Of a stretch of 64,000 nucleotides of DNA, positions 9,684-19,069 are shown piece after piece. Origin of the DNA: Litoditis marina (lineage: Eukaryota; Nematoda; Chromadorea; Rhabditida; Rhabditidae). The stretch is taken from positions 1,946,214 to 2,010,213 of the forward strand of contig OZ038436.1 in the NCBI GenBank assembly GCA_964036275.1, read 5' to 3'. Position numbers and translations under genes: made by a program. The notes below the pieces were generated by a model that worked only from the letters and a program-made list of their open reading frames with translations, was not told where the DNA came from and searched no databases. Numbering within the stretch: position 1 is the first letter of the stretch; each line of letters starts with the position of its first letter.

Positions 9684-9757
9684 TTGTTCAGTTTGGAGTA
9701 TTTGGTGGGCATGCAACATTTGAGTGTTCTACGAAAATGTGAAACCTGAACAACAGG
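9684..9757 (+). repeat. 74-bp repeat flanking the LTR element, left copy
   Basis: The 74 bp begins ttgttcag and ends ctgaacaacagg, so its ends are inverted repeats of each other (TTGTTCAG/CTGAACAA). The same 74 bp is found at 12036-12109 on the other side of the element, in the same orientation and essentially identical. The left copy abuts the LTR directly. The right copy is 8 bp away. Confidence 0.8.
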
Positions 9758-10040
9758 TGTTTTATAGTGTAAGTGTGAGTTATAACAGAAGACTCCTTTC
9801 CACACTAGTTCATTACATACATTTAATATAACATAATATTATACACTAATACAAATAATACACAGAAACACACGAGAAAGAAATATTATAAAAGTCCTTG
9901 TTTAACTCGTATTAACTTGTAACTTGTCTTTCGCATTGTGCGATCTATAAACTCGGAGACATTGCGCCTCTCCCTATCATGCTCACATAGCTTGTGCCTG
10001 TTCGGCGCCACGCCCTCATGATTATCGTGATTTCACGACA
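9758..10040 (-). mobile_element. 3' LTR of minus-strand LTR retroelement (283 bp)
   Basis: The LTR has TG...CA ends: minus strand 5'-TGTCGTGAAATC ... ACTATAAAACA-3'. It matches the shorter LTR at 11910-12027 at both ends. The inner 179 bp or so (about 9789-9967) is missing from the other LTR and replaced by 14 bp. The purine-tract position upstream (minus strand) reads gggccccag, a weak PPT candidate. The reading direction follows from the env frame and the PBS next to the other LTR. Confidence 0.8.
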
Positions 10041-10665
10041 CTGGGGCCCGAGAATGAACCTAGGATAGAAGTCAAACTCCGAAACAATACGCGACACCGA
10101 TGATGTGGTAAATTGCGTGTTTCGTTGAAACAATGCACCCCGAAGATGGTTAGGTACATTTGTGTTTCTCAAAGTTTGATAGATTGCTCAGACATAAAAT
10201 TCTCTCTGTGGGCAGCTTCTGGTAACATCGAGCAAACTGAACGATAGGATAACTGCAGACTTGCATGTGATCATCACACCTACCGGGCGCGAGGACGAAC
10301 GAATGTGTCTTCTCACAAACTTCACTTACTGATTTCAATTCAACTTCGAGGCGCGTCACTAAACAAAATGTAACATACACCAGTAATATAATGATGAACT
10401 GATCCAAAGTACTACACTAAAAAACACTAAAAATGGTACTACATTAGCTTATAAAAACTGAAAAAGTTGAACACTCGACTATACATACAGTGACAAATTA
10501 TCGTAAATTGAGAATGATTTCATCTGTCCGAAATCACCAACGGCAACGCGAGTTAATCCACAGTACGACTCCAGAAAACAGAAAACTGACTCAAACTACA
10601 CTGAATTAAACTGTACTTGAAATTGAGTATTGTTCATTCCTACGACTTTTTCTCGATTGATATAA
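10041..10665 (-). other. LTR element interior, 3' non-coding part
   Basis: This lies between the env stop and the 3' LTR. Two minus-strand ORFs of 75-85 codons (10172-9945, reaching into the LTR, and 10407-10150) carry no recognised domain. It is probably decayed element sequence. Confidence 0.4.
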
Positions 10666-11826
10666 TTAATCTTGATGCGACGAGGACGAAACTCGAATCG
10701 ATCGAATTTTACTCATTATCATGTTTACTATGTAAAACGGAAGGATAGCCAACTTTATGACTGCTCTCCAAATTACTTTAATAATTCCACAAACAAAGTA
10801 TAAAACTATTCCGAAACGCATAGGTATAACTGACACTAAGCTAGCTTTTCTCAGTCCATTTGTGCTGGAACACTTTTCCAACATGTGCATTGCGCAATGC
10901 GCAGAAACTACAATTGCGGTTATAAATGCAAGAAATGATAAAAACGGGACAAGCATATACGATCTGAATACGTCAATTATATGTGTCAAATCTGGTAACT
11001 GAAAGTCGGGAAACGCAAACGATGATCCATTATAGACATTGTGTCCCATAAGATTGCTGAGAACGCGGTTGAAATCTATTTTTCCCACGAAAGACAAAGT
11101 CCCATCTATGCAAAACACGGTCATTGACTGATAGCATCGTGCAACACACTCTTCTTTCACTTTGGCAGCATTATGCGCAAAACGAATGGTATTGTTTATG
11201 CCATTCGGAGAACACTGAATAGAAAAAGATTGAGTACTACACTCAACTTCTGCAAAGGTAACCGACTGAGTGGTTTCCGTAGCGAAACAATTTATAGTAG
11301 CAAATGAGCCGGTTTCACACGAATAACACCCAAACATGACGGAATGCCGTACTTCACACAAAAAACTATCGACTTGTTCAGAAAACTCTGTTACGTTCAA
11401 ATCCAAACGAACTCCTATTTCAACTGATGCAACACGTGGGAATGCCACGGGGTTGTTATTTTTACCCAATGCAACCGTAACTCCGGGTTGAACAATAGGC
11501 AAAATGTGCTCTAAGTTGTCATACAACTCATTCATAGGGTTATCAGTACAGTAACAACTAACACTATCTTCAGCTGGGTTACACGTACATGTATCAGTTA
11601 TAGTGCAACTCATATTCATAGCTGCTTCAAAATCGACACATTGTAGTGAAGATCGATATCGAGGGGGTAGCAGCGAAGTGCGAATTCCATCTGTGATAAA
11701 TTGAGACTGAAACACAGATTGTGGCGGAAGCGCAACATTGGTCACTTCAAAGGTAGTACCTTTCAAAGTTCGATCAATGTTCGTAGGAAGTAGTAATGTG
11801 TAACTACCGGACAAGAAAATACTTCA
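10666..11826 (-). pseudogene. env: Envelope glycoprotein fragment (phlebovirus G2-like) of an LTR retroelement
   Basis: The frame is open from a TGA at about 11824-11826 down to 10666, about 382 codons, with no ATG near its start, so the 5' end of the gene is missing. Cysteine-rich ectodomain: many paired cysteines, with 'GCYSCETGS' and 'FSIQCS' patterns like the C-terminal domain of phlebovirus G2 glycoproteins, plus N-glycosylation sites such as NMS, NVT and NGS. A strong transmembrane segment follows near residues 290-315, and a second hydrophobic stretch near 330-365. Malik and colleagues described phlebovirus-related env genes in nematode Bel/Pao elements such as Cer7, and that is the closest family I recognise. 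The N-terminal fusion domains, gag and pol are absent. Confidence 0.65.
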
Positions 11827-11835
11827 TGTACACGA

Positions 11836-11909
11836 GCATCGGTGGTTCAGTGGTAGAATGTTCGCCTGCCACGCGGGCGGCCCGGGTTAGATTCCCGGCC
11901 GATGCACCA
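11836..11909 (+). tRNA. tRNA-Gly(GCC)-like sequence with encoded CCA; PBS of the LTR element in full-tRNA form
   Basis: Positions 11836-11906 fold as a 71-nt tRNA-Gly: 7-bp acceptor stem GCATCGG/CCGATGC, D-arm 'GGTTCAGTGG', anticodon GCC in CTGCCAC, and discriminator A. Bases 11907-11909 are CCA, which nuclear eukaryotic tRNA genes do not encode. The B box reads GGTTAGATTCC where GGTTCGATTCC is normal (C56 changed to A, two bases from A58). On the minus strand this is exactly where the PBS belongs: LTR end ACA, then TGGTGCATCGGCCGGGAA. Normal elements keep only about 18 nt of PBS, and here the whole tRNA is present. I read it as a copied primer, not a tRNA gene, though transcription is not excluded. 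Confidence 0.85.
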
Positions 11910-12027
11910 TGTTTTATAGTGTAAGTGTGAGTTATAACAGCAGTTTGTTATAACCTCTCTCTATCATTTTCACATAGCTTGTGCCTGCTCGGCGCCACGC
12001 CCTCATGATTATCGTGATTTCACGACA
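11910..12027 (-). mobile_element. 5' LTR of minus-strand LTR retroelement, internally deleted (118 bp)
   Basis: The TG...CA ends match the other LTR: 'tgttttatagtgtaagtgtg' at one end and 'gtgatttcacgaca' at the other. Between them about 179 bp of the longer LTR is replaced by 14 bp. The shared part differs at only a few positions. No direct duplication of 4-6 bp is visible next to the two LTR outer ends. Confidence 0.78.
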
Positions 12028-12035
12028 ATATTTGG

Positions 12036-12109
12036 TTGTTCAGTTTGGAGTATTTGGTGGGCATGCAACATTTGAGTGTTCTACGAAAATGTGAAACCTG
12101 AACAACAGG
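12036..12109 (+). repeat. 74-bp repeat flanking the LTR element, right copy
   Basis: Same sequence and orientation as 9684-9757. It is separated from the LTR by 'atatttgg'. Confidence 0.8.
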
Positions 12110-12572
12110 TTTTCTCGTTTTATGGATAATTGTCAATTGAGATTTCAGACTCATTCAATCCATATTAATTACCTTCTAGAAGACGTCATCATAAATCATA
12201 CTGGTTAGATAACGTCAACGGCAAACATTAAACCGCTTCAGAACAGACAGTGTTGATATTAGAGTTGCTGTACGAGTTCAAAATTTCGCGAAATTTTTGA
12301 TTCTTTCGAGGTTCAACTCAGTTGTTCGAGTCGATTCGATTTTCATGACCTAGTTGAGATGCAATATTTCCTAACGATTCAATAAAACTTTCGTATTCTC
12401 AACTGGATAACTGGAATGGTTAAGATATAAGACGCTGCAATCTAAATAAATCTCAGAATCTATTTTTTCTCGAGAAAGATATATTTTCTGGGAAAGAAAA
12501 TATTCCACTTCTTGATGCAAACTTTATCCACGATTGCTTCAAAAGTTTAATTTTCTCATGTCCCAAGATTTA
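12110..12572. other. Unassigned AT-rich DNA
   Basis: No gene or repeat was recognised between the 74-bp repeat and the palindrome at 12573. Confidence 0.4.
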
Positions 12573-12641
12573 AATCATTGAAAAAATGGGATCCCACTTT
12601 ATCAATCATTGATAAAGTGGGATCCCATTTTTTCAATGATT
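12573..12641. repeat. Perfect 33-bp inverted repeat with 3-bp loop
   Basis: The arms at 12573-12605 and 12609-12641 are exact reverse complements with spacer TCA. Each arm contains the palindrome tgggatccca. A further partial repeat (tgattgataaagtggga) follows directly, so the motif was also partly tandemly copied. Confidence 0.9.
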
Positions 12642-12673
12642 GATAAAGTGGGAAATATTATTTTCATGTTGAT

Positions 12674-12886
12674 ATGCCTCCCAAAACCTTTTTTCCTCAA
12701 AGGTTCGAAAACTGGGAACTCAAAAAGTTCGGTTCCCAAATAATCAACGAATATCAAATTTTTTCGCCTTTTGAGAAAAATTTAGATTGCAGAGTCTTAT
12801 ATGATAAGGAGAAAGCTTCATCATACTTTATATTTGTGAGCGGCTCCAAAATTGTTAATGAAGAAGGTGATCCCCTTTCATCATAA
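12674..12886 (+). CDS. Hypothetical 70-residue ORF
   Basis: An ATG-started frame (MPPKTFFPQR...) with a mixed, protein-like composition including aromatic and charged residues. There is no signal peptide, membrane segment or recognised domain. It is not repeated elsewhere in the window. It may be an exon of a longer gene or chance. Confidence 0.25.
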   Translation: MPPKTFFPQRFENWELKKFGSQIINEYQIFSPFEKNLDCRVLYDKEKASSYFIFVSGSKIVNEEGDPLSS

Positions 12887-13008
12887 ACATTTGAACAGAG
12901 AGTTAGTTCAGTTGGGAAATGTTAAAACTGTATCATCTCTCTTTCTTCCATGTCGATATGAAAACACAAAACAAACACATCAAAAACATACACCTGAACA
13001 TAATTCTA

Positions 13009-13110
13009 TTTGTCGTTGACCAGAAGACTATTTGTTAGCATAATACAACAATGAGTGCAGTTGAGGTTATGAAGAAGATGTGAAACCTGCACTTGCGCCA
13101 AACGATCGCG
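13009..13110 (+). repeat. Start of large repeat copy A
   Basis: Matches 33444-33560 of copy B nearly exactly ('gaacataattctatttgtcg' through 'aaacgatcgcg'). Older relatives of the 'gttatgaagaagatgtga' part lie at 29706 and 30420. Confidence 0.8.
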
Positions 13111-13534
13111 TTAGGCAGGGTTCATACTTTTTGCTGCCAACTCTGACAGCAGCAGCAGCCGCTGCCAAGCATTTGGGCAGCGCTGCCGAAATGTTGTTGC
13201 TGCCGGAGTTGGCAGCATGAAATGGCGACAAGAAAGTATGAACGCATTTTGCTGCTCAGATTTTCTTTTCTCAAAAATCTCATACTTACTTAGTCACTTA
13301 CTTTTTTTATAATATTTTATAACCGTTTTCATTATAATATCTTTCGAAAACTCCAGATGGATATAATTTTTCAATACAATGTAGAATGTGAATCCGTCGT
13401 AATTGCACCCGATGGGACTAAATATTATGACCTTCGGCAGTAGCCTGTAGACATATTGAATTCTAGATGACAACGTTCATCTTTACTTTATGTCCCCATT
13501 CGATATGAAGCGGAACAAAACAAATAACGCCCCC

Positions 13535-13850
13535 CACTTTAGTTGCCCCCCCCCCCCCCCGTAGCACTTCAACCCCCCACCCAAGCTAAAACCTGACAAT
13601 CTAGGAGAGGGGGGGGGGGGGTCGAAAATCAACTTCGACATTTACTATTCACCCCCACCTGGGTCGGCGGGGGGTAGAACTTCAATGATGGGGGGCTGAA
13701 CTTCAATACCGGAAATGTATATTTTTCACCCCCCCCACCCTCAAACTTTTGTATTGCAGATGATAAATTGAATTATCACCCCCCGGTGAGGGGGGTCTAA
13801 CTACAATTTCTCAAACGCAATACAATTTCAGAAAGTTGGGGGGTAAAAAG
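13535..13850. repeat. G/C-homopolymer-rich stretch inside the TTA transposon
   Basis: Alternating runs of 5-15 C or G are separated by short AT-rich words such as 'acttcaa' and 'ttcaatga'. The layout resembles the G/C-tract element in the introns of the 87-residue gene (for example 23499-23826), but the spacer words differ. Confidence 0.6.
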
Positions 13851-14240
13851 TCAATGTTCCTCAAATAATTTCTAGGTGCTCACGCACGCGACGCGACAAA
13901 AATTAGAAAAGTCGAAATTATTATCGTAGCAGGCGGAGAAATGCTCATTTTACAACCGCAAAAGTGATTTCGATTTGGCATAAATGTCCAATGTCCACTC
14001 GAAAATGATCGATAAATTTGGGGCAAAATGTAGGGCACAGCGGGTTCTGGGCTTATGACTTATGAGAAAAAATGTTTTGGTTGGAGCTTTTCTATTCATC
14101 GAATGACCTCCCCCTCCAGGCGAATCGAGTGGGCGACGATTCCGCAAAAACCGATTCAGCGTGCAAGGTAAATAGGAGACTTTTCAGCTCACACGTTTTG
14201 AGTTACCGTTTTAAACTTGGACTTTTCACGGTAGGAAAGT

Positions 14241-15068
14241 TTAGTTAATATTTTTAGCAGTTTACACCTGAACATTGGTTTTATTTTAACAGTTTCATAC
14301 TTTACGTGAAAAGGTTGGCAGTTTGAACCTGGGCATGGGTTAATGAATCAGATATGGGGTAATCGACCACGGGAATCGAACATGGACATAATGTTGAACG
14401 AGGTGGGGGGCTGAAGTATAAATTTTTTGAATTTCTTCGTATGGGGTCCAACTTCCAGAGAAAAGGATGTTAACGATAGGGAAATCGAATATCGACTTGA
14501 CGTTAAAGGTGACCCGCTCCGAGAAATATTTTTTTTCAAATTCATATTTTTACTGCTTTTAAGTCCGCAACTATGTCCACTGGTAAATCTTCTGGTACGC
14601 TGGAGCCTCGCGTTGGTGGTCGTCAAGCGCCGGGCGCTAATGGTACTACGCTGCGCAGTTTTTAATGGAAGAGAAAAAGACGAAAAAAAGGAAAAATTAG
14701 TAAAGTTTGAATTTGGAAAAATATCCTCATTTTGATCAAATTTGACCCAATACGAATGAATTCGAAAGATTTATATTTTAGCCCCCCCCCCCACCACCTT
14801 TAAGCCCGTATCGATATTCGTAATTCTCATGATCGATTACCCCATCCGCAGAATTTTGGTTCGAAAATATTCGTTTTGACCACCATGATACTTCAGCCCC
14901 CCACCTCCTTTAACATTATGTCCATGTTCGATTCCCGTGGTCGATTACCCCATATCTGATTCATTAACCCATGTCCAGGTTCAAACTGCCAACATTTCCA
15001 CGTAAAGTATGAAACTGTTAAAATAAAACCAATGTTCAGGTGTAAACTGCTAAAAATATCTACTAAAC
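14241..15068. repeat. Nested foldback with arms of about 180 bp
   Basis: Arms at 14241-14419 and 14889-15068 are inverted copies with few differences. Shared words include 'agcagtttacacctgaacat', 'ggggtaatcgaccacgggaa' and 'cataatgtt'. It lies wholly inside the TTA transposon. Each arm contains 'gttcgattcccgtgg', which resembles a pol III B box. It is either a nested MITE or an internal inverted repeat of the host element. Confidence 0.85.
14573..14665 (+). pseudogene. Possible captured gene fragment in the foldback loop
   Basis: A 30-codon ATG frame (MSTGKSSGTLEPRVGGRQAP...) with GC-richer codons than its surroundings, ending at TAA. It sits behind an acceptor-like 'tactgcttttaag'. The Gly/Ser/Arg-rich composition and the 'TTLR' near the end recall the N-terminus of Sec61-beta proteins only faintly, so I do not assign it. 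The composition shift and the position inside a transposon suggest a captured host exon. Confidence 0.3.
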
Positions 15069-15348
15069 GTTCCTAACGTGAAAAAAAAATGAGTAAAAAC
15101 AATGTTTCATGGATCAAAAGGAGTTGACTACATGTCATGCAGTTTGCTAGCGACCAAACTGCAATTGCTGCTCGAGTCGGCAGCAAATTGCTGCCGACTG
15201 CAACAAATGTCGCGTGAGTTGGCAGCAGACTGTTGCTGCTTGCTGCCGGCAGCTAGTCTTGCAGTCGGCAGCACGATCGGTAATCACACTTTGCATGTTG
15301 CTGCTGCTGCTGCCAGAGTTGGCAGCAAAAAGTATGAACCCTGCCTTA

Positions 15349-16030
15349 CGAAACATTTATATTATAGCGTATTATAGCGTCCGGAAAAGGCAATATGTCA
15401 TATTGGTTGAACGATGCAGAGCAAGCAGTCGTAGATCACTTGTCAGCATGTGAGAGTGTGTGTACATCAAAGATGAGCAGACGAAACGCGCCCCATCCAA
15501 ACCTTGCCCTTTACGAAATTGATTGTATGGTGTCCACATCGGTCATGTAGTCAACTAGATCGCAGAGTGCCAGAACATCCGTCACTGAAACGATAACATT
15601 TTGGTGCGAAAAGTTCTATGAGATTGCATAAACCACAATATATCATTTTACACACTATAACCAATGGTTCACTCTCAAAATGCTATTTCTACAGAGAAGT
15701 AGATTTGATTTGATGGAAATTCCAAGGCGGGAAGAATTTCCATAAACAAAAATCGAATTCTGCCTAAGCTATTCTTTTGCTGTTCTGATGTGTTTTAGGT
15801 CTGATTTCGGTGAGCTTTTGATGCAGTTGAGAGGTTTGTGAGCTATGTCACAACTATTATTCCGTCCAACCATTTAACTTTTTAAGCAGAAAACGCTCCG
15901 GTAACCATACACCTGCCATAAAACTAGTCTCTTTTCGGTACTTCAAATAATTTATATATTCCGGATATTTGTCCACTATATTCCGGATATTTGTCCACCA
16001 CGTGCACGTATTATGAACCCAGCCATAGAG
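15349..16030 (+). repeat. Large repeat copy A, first segment
   Basis: Near-identical to 33561-34245 of copy B. No gene was found. It holds a tandem 'atattccggatatttgtcca' (15957-16000) that is also doubled in copy B. Confidence 0.8.
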
Positions 16031-16407
16031 ACATAGAATTATATCTGATAATAGTTTCTCATTGGCTACACGGAAACGATTGAGGGGTGATTTTTAAAAC
16101 TATTTCAAGTGAAATCGATTTTGCTCGGAGAAAACATGAAAGCACGTAATTCATTTGTTCTATGAGTGGTATACAGGCGAATGCGGCGGCAGGAACAGGG
16201 TCACTTGATGAGATGGGGTTATATAGAGAGCGTGCAACATTTGAGTATTGTACGGCATGAATGGCTGCGCGCAAACCTTTTTCACACGAAAAATAGCACT
16301 ACTTGTCAGATATCACGAAGAGTGAGGTGATCACTTTCATTCCCAATAGGAACATTCGTTCACGAGCAGTTATCGCTTTAAGAAGATACTCGCAAGTCAC
16401 TGAATGA

Positions 16408-16621
16408 ATGCCATTGAAACATTTGATTGTCCAATATGATGTATTCTATAGAGGAGAGGGCCAAGAACCACTCACTAGAGGTGTTACTAGAAAGAGCTGT
16501 GTGATACTTGATGATTACCGCCTCGTAAGAAGGTGAGATGAATGAATAAATATGTAAATGTGAAAATTTTAAAATTTTCAAAGACGCTATCATGAATTCT
16601 GAAGAGGAGACGACATCAACA
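16408..16621 (+). CDS. Candidate two-exon gene (block F, copy A): 41-codon exon plus short second exon
   Basis: Exon 1 (16408-16532) starts MPLKHLIVQYDVFY and is open for 41 codons plus 2 nt. An upstream in-frame TGA fixes the ATG. A donor, GTGAGA, begins a 51-bp AT-rich intron (16533-16583) ending tttcaaag, typical of Caenorhabditis size. In the continuing frame exon 2 meets TGA after six codons. The related block H sequence at 19724 has TGG at that place. A TATA-like 'ggttatatagag' lies about 190 bp upstream. Copy B (36614-36738) keeps exon 1 open. The copies at 26714 and 48651 have a stop in exon 1 (GAA TAA). A second ATG frame (MNSEEETTST) also starts in exon 2. Function unknown; it may be a young pseudogene family. 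Confidence 0.35.
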
Positions 16622-16903
16622 GTAAAAGCAGCAAGTTTTTCGAAATGTAAAAGTAAATACTAGTGATTGTTTTTTCATTGAGGACTTTATTGTAATTTTA
16701 ATAAAATTTAGTGAACGAAAAACACCCTGGAGGCCTAAAACCGAAGTTCATTGCATTCCTACGTTGCATGGTAAACATAAAGACGAGTCCCGTTGGTAGA
16801 GTTGTTTCAGCTATCGTCTACGAAAAAAAAGATTTCGATTAGCAAAACACTGATTTTCGAATTCATCTTTTCATATACCACTAATGACTGTGTAAAACTT
16901 CAG

Positions 16904-17393
16904 TAATTGTTATGTGGAAAGATTCTACAATAAAACAGATCAGATCCCGCCCGAGACTGGTTCTTTTATTGTCAAATCGAGAATGTATTTTGGTATTCGA
17001 ACGAAATTCAAAGTGCCGGATGAAAATAACCACGAGCCTCTAATGAAGCCAATTACATTATTTGTCAGATATTCCCTGAACAGTTTTTCATCGAGTGAAA
17101 TGTTTTTCGTACGACGCGATTACGTAGACCACTCGAGCGTTGTACGCATTCTATTTCAGTGAGCTACACCGTTAATAGCAATAGGTGGTTTTCGTTCACG
17201 ATACCGATACTACTAATACGCCTTCCAAAAAACATGGTTCCCTTTATTATCCATTTGTTTCATCTTATATAGGATTCTTTTGTAGTTTAAATACTTTTTA
17301 CTAGCTTTTTGCTACAGAAAAGAAGATACCGCGAGAACGCAAGATAATGTGATAAAAAACTTAACACGGTCGAATGTTTTGGGTCAGCATTAA
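16904..17393 (+). CDS. Candidate internal and last exons of an unknown gene (copy A)
   Basis: Exon 16904-17158 (255 nt) follows acceptor 'aaacttcag' and ends at donor GTGAGC. The last exon, 17318-17393, follows 'ttgctacag' and ends at TAA. The frames join in phase. The protein part reads VERFYNKTDQIPPETG near the start and ends KEDTARTQDN...GQH. Compared with 27212-27466 and copy B, differences include synonymous ones (ATC/ATT, AGA/AGG, CTG/CTA, TTT/TTC, ACG/ACA) as well as several replacements, consistent with a coding past. Copy B has an in-frame TAG. No upstream exon could be joined in phase. No domain recognised. Confidence 0.4.
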
Positions 17394-17819
17394 GAATAGA
17401 AGACTTCTTCGAGCAGTATTGGTCAGAATTCTTGTTTAGATATAATCATAAACCATACATTCTACTTTTGAATGTGCCCACCTAGCCAATTTGGTATCTC
17501 TCCAAATATACGGTAAAATGCATATACTCGGTTTACGAAGCGAGTTATCCCCAATTTTACAGAGTTTTTTTTGTACATGCTGTATCATATTTTGGGAAGA
17601 ACATCCCTAGTATTCATTCGGTAATAGTAAAATCTGAAAGATAGTCTGGAAGAACAATCATCTTCCATAATCGTACCTCACTTTACCGTACCACACTATC
17701 TGCTTTTGTGAGAGACTGCAATTCTTATTTGAAATGGTCTAGCCCTATATTTACTCGTTCTCAAGAATTGTGTCCTGAAAATATCTAATATACTGAGCCA
17801 AATAAGCTATTTGAGCTCA

Positions 17820-18960
17820 GTGAACTTCTGGGGGGAATTGTGACAAGTAAAAGTTTCGGGAAAGTTCTGAGACTTCAATACGTCGTGCTCTACTCCTACT
17901 AATCTCCAAGAAAGTGTTTTCCAGATCGTATTTTTTAATTTTCAAACACGGAAACAACTTTTCAAATGTTTTGCTGCGTACTGTATTGGTGAAACAAGTG
18001 AAACAACGTATGAATTTTGTGCTATTACCTCGTTCCAGAATGGCAAATTTTCTAGCATTCAGACTTTTTCTTCAGGAGTTACAGCAACGTTTTTTTCACA
18101 GTTAAAGTAGATTGTTTAAAATTCCAACGACCAATAAAAGTTTCGCTTGGTTGCGTAACGAAAAATACAAAACCATTATCGGCCTGAGTGTTTCATTGTC
18201 TCTATGTAATGACGAGTCAGAGTCCGATTTGATACTCGGAGTGCATTTTTTGCAAATTCAGTAAGATGTATTTCTTGAACGAAATGTGCTCCAAAGGGAA
18301 GTTGTTGTATCCCACTGAATGGGGCGTTTTTGATCAGTTTCAAGATTCAAATGTCTGCAGAACCTTACAGACACACAAACCCGACCAGTTCATCTAGTTT
18401 TCAATTATCCATCTTCTCTGTTTTTCCAAAAATGTCGCACAAGTGAAGTTGCGTACGAAACGGTAACCTTGTTGTTTTAATTACAAACACCTGCTCACAA
18501 AAAAGAGGAGGAAATCACCGCGGGACGAGAAAAGGAATCAATTGTATAAAAATGGCAAAAACGTTGAAGTAATGAGCTTTATTAAAACTGGAAAACTTCT
18601 TTTTCATCACCATTCCAACGCACGTTTTGGGCGGGTTACCGGTGACAAGTTCGAAACAGTTGTGTACCTAGTCGTTATGAGAACGTTTTCCCTCGTCTCA
18701 TGTCTGCATAGGTTCAAAAAACTACTATACAGTATTGGCTAAAAATTGACCCAACTACGTGAACCCAAAAGGTAGCTCAACACCGAAATTTGGTGTTGTC
18801 ATGTTTTGTCTGGTTTTCACTTTTCAAATCTAGTGAGGAGAATTACTGAAATATACTTTATTATGAGAAATGTTTTATAAGACTAAATAAGACAATACAC
18901 AATCACCTTTGTCGGTTCACCAGCTTATCGTATTTAAATTTTCAAAATGAAGGTAAAAAC
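17820..18960 (+). repeat. Block G, copy 2 (copy A)
   Basis: Matches 37905-39060 closely and 1060-2254/6179-6545 and 46165-47370 more distantly. It contains ORFs at 17914-18105 and 18542-18742, shared with copy B but broken elsewhere. No convincing gene. Confidence 0.75.
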
Positions 18961-19069
18961 TGAGAATAAAATACAAATTACTCAAATGAAGTGGTTTTAA
19001 AATGAGAATATTACTTATGGTGCATTTCTTGTGAAAAACGACTTCTCTCGGAACAAATTGAAAAGAGAA

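Larger units (their letters stand above)
13114..15345. mobile_element. TIR DNA transposon with TTA target duplication (PIF/Harbinger-like, non-autonomous)
   Basis: Copy B reads 'gatcgcgttacgaaac' without interruption, while copy A has 2232 bp inserted at that TTA. The TTA is duplicated (13111-13113 and 15346-15348). Terminal inverted repeats start GGCAGGGTTCATACTTTTTG and match over 46 bp with one mismatch. They continue into imperfect CAGCAG/CTGCTG-rich subterminal sequence. A 3-bp TTA/TAA duplication is the hallmark of PIF/Harbinger elements. CACTA elements also duplicate 3 bp but have different ends. No transposase frame is present, so it must have been moved in trans. Confidence 0.88.

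Noticed and set aside
11836..11909. Ordinary nuclear tRNA-Gly gene
   Set aside because: Encoded CCA, an altered B box and exact abutment to the LTR at the PBS position fit a copied primer better.
14427..14735. 102-codon plus-strand ORF in the TTA transposon
   Set aside because: Its hydrophobic part is the wrong frame of the GC-richer 30-codon fragment, and the rest is foldback sequence.
15160..15340. CAG/CTG repeats as a coding Gln/Leu/Ala tract (ORFs 15102-15453)
   Set aside because: These are the subterminal inverted repeats of the TTA transposon, open in several frames by composition.
16378..16593. 71-codon minus-strand ORF shared by four block F copies
   Set aside because: It is antisense to the plus-strand exon model, and its conservation is explained by recent duplication.
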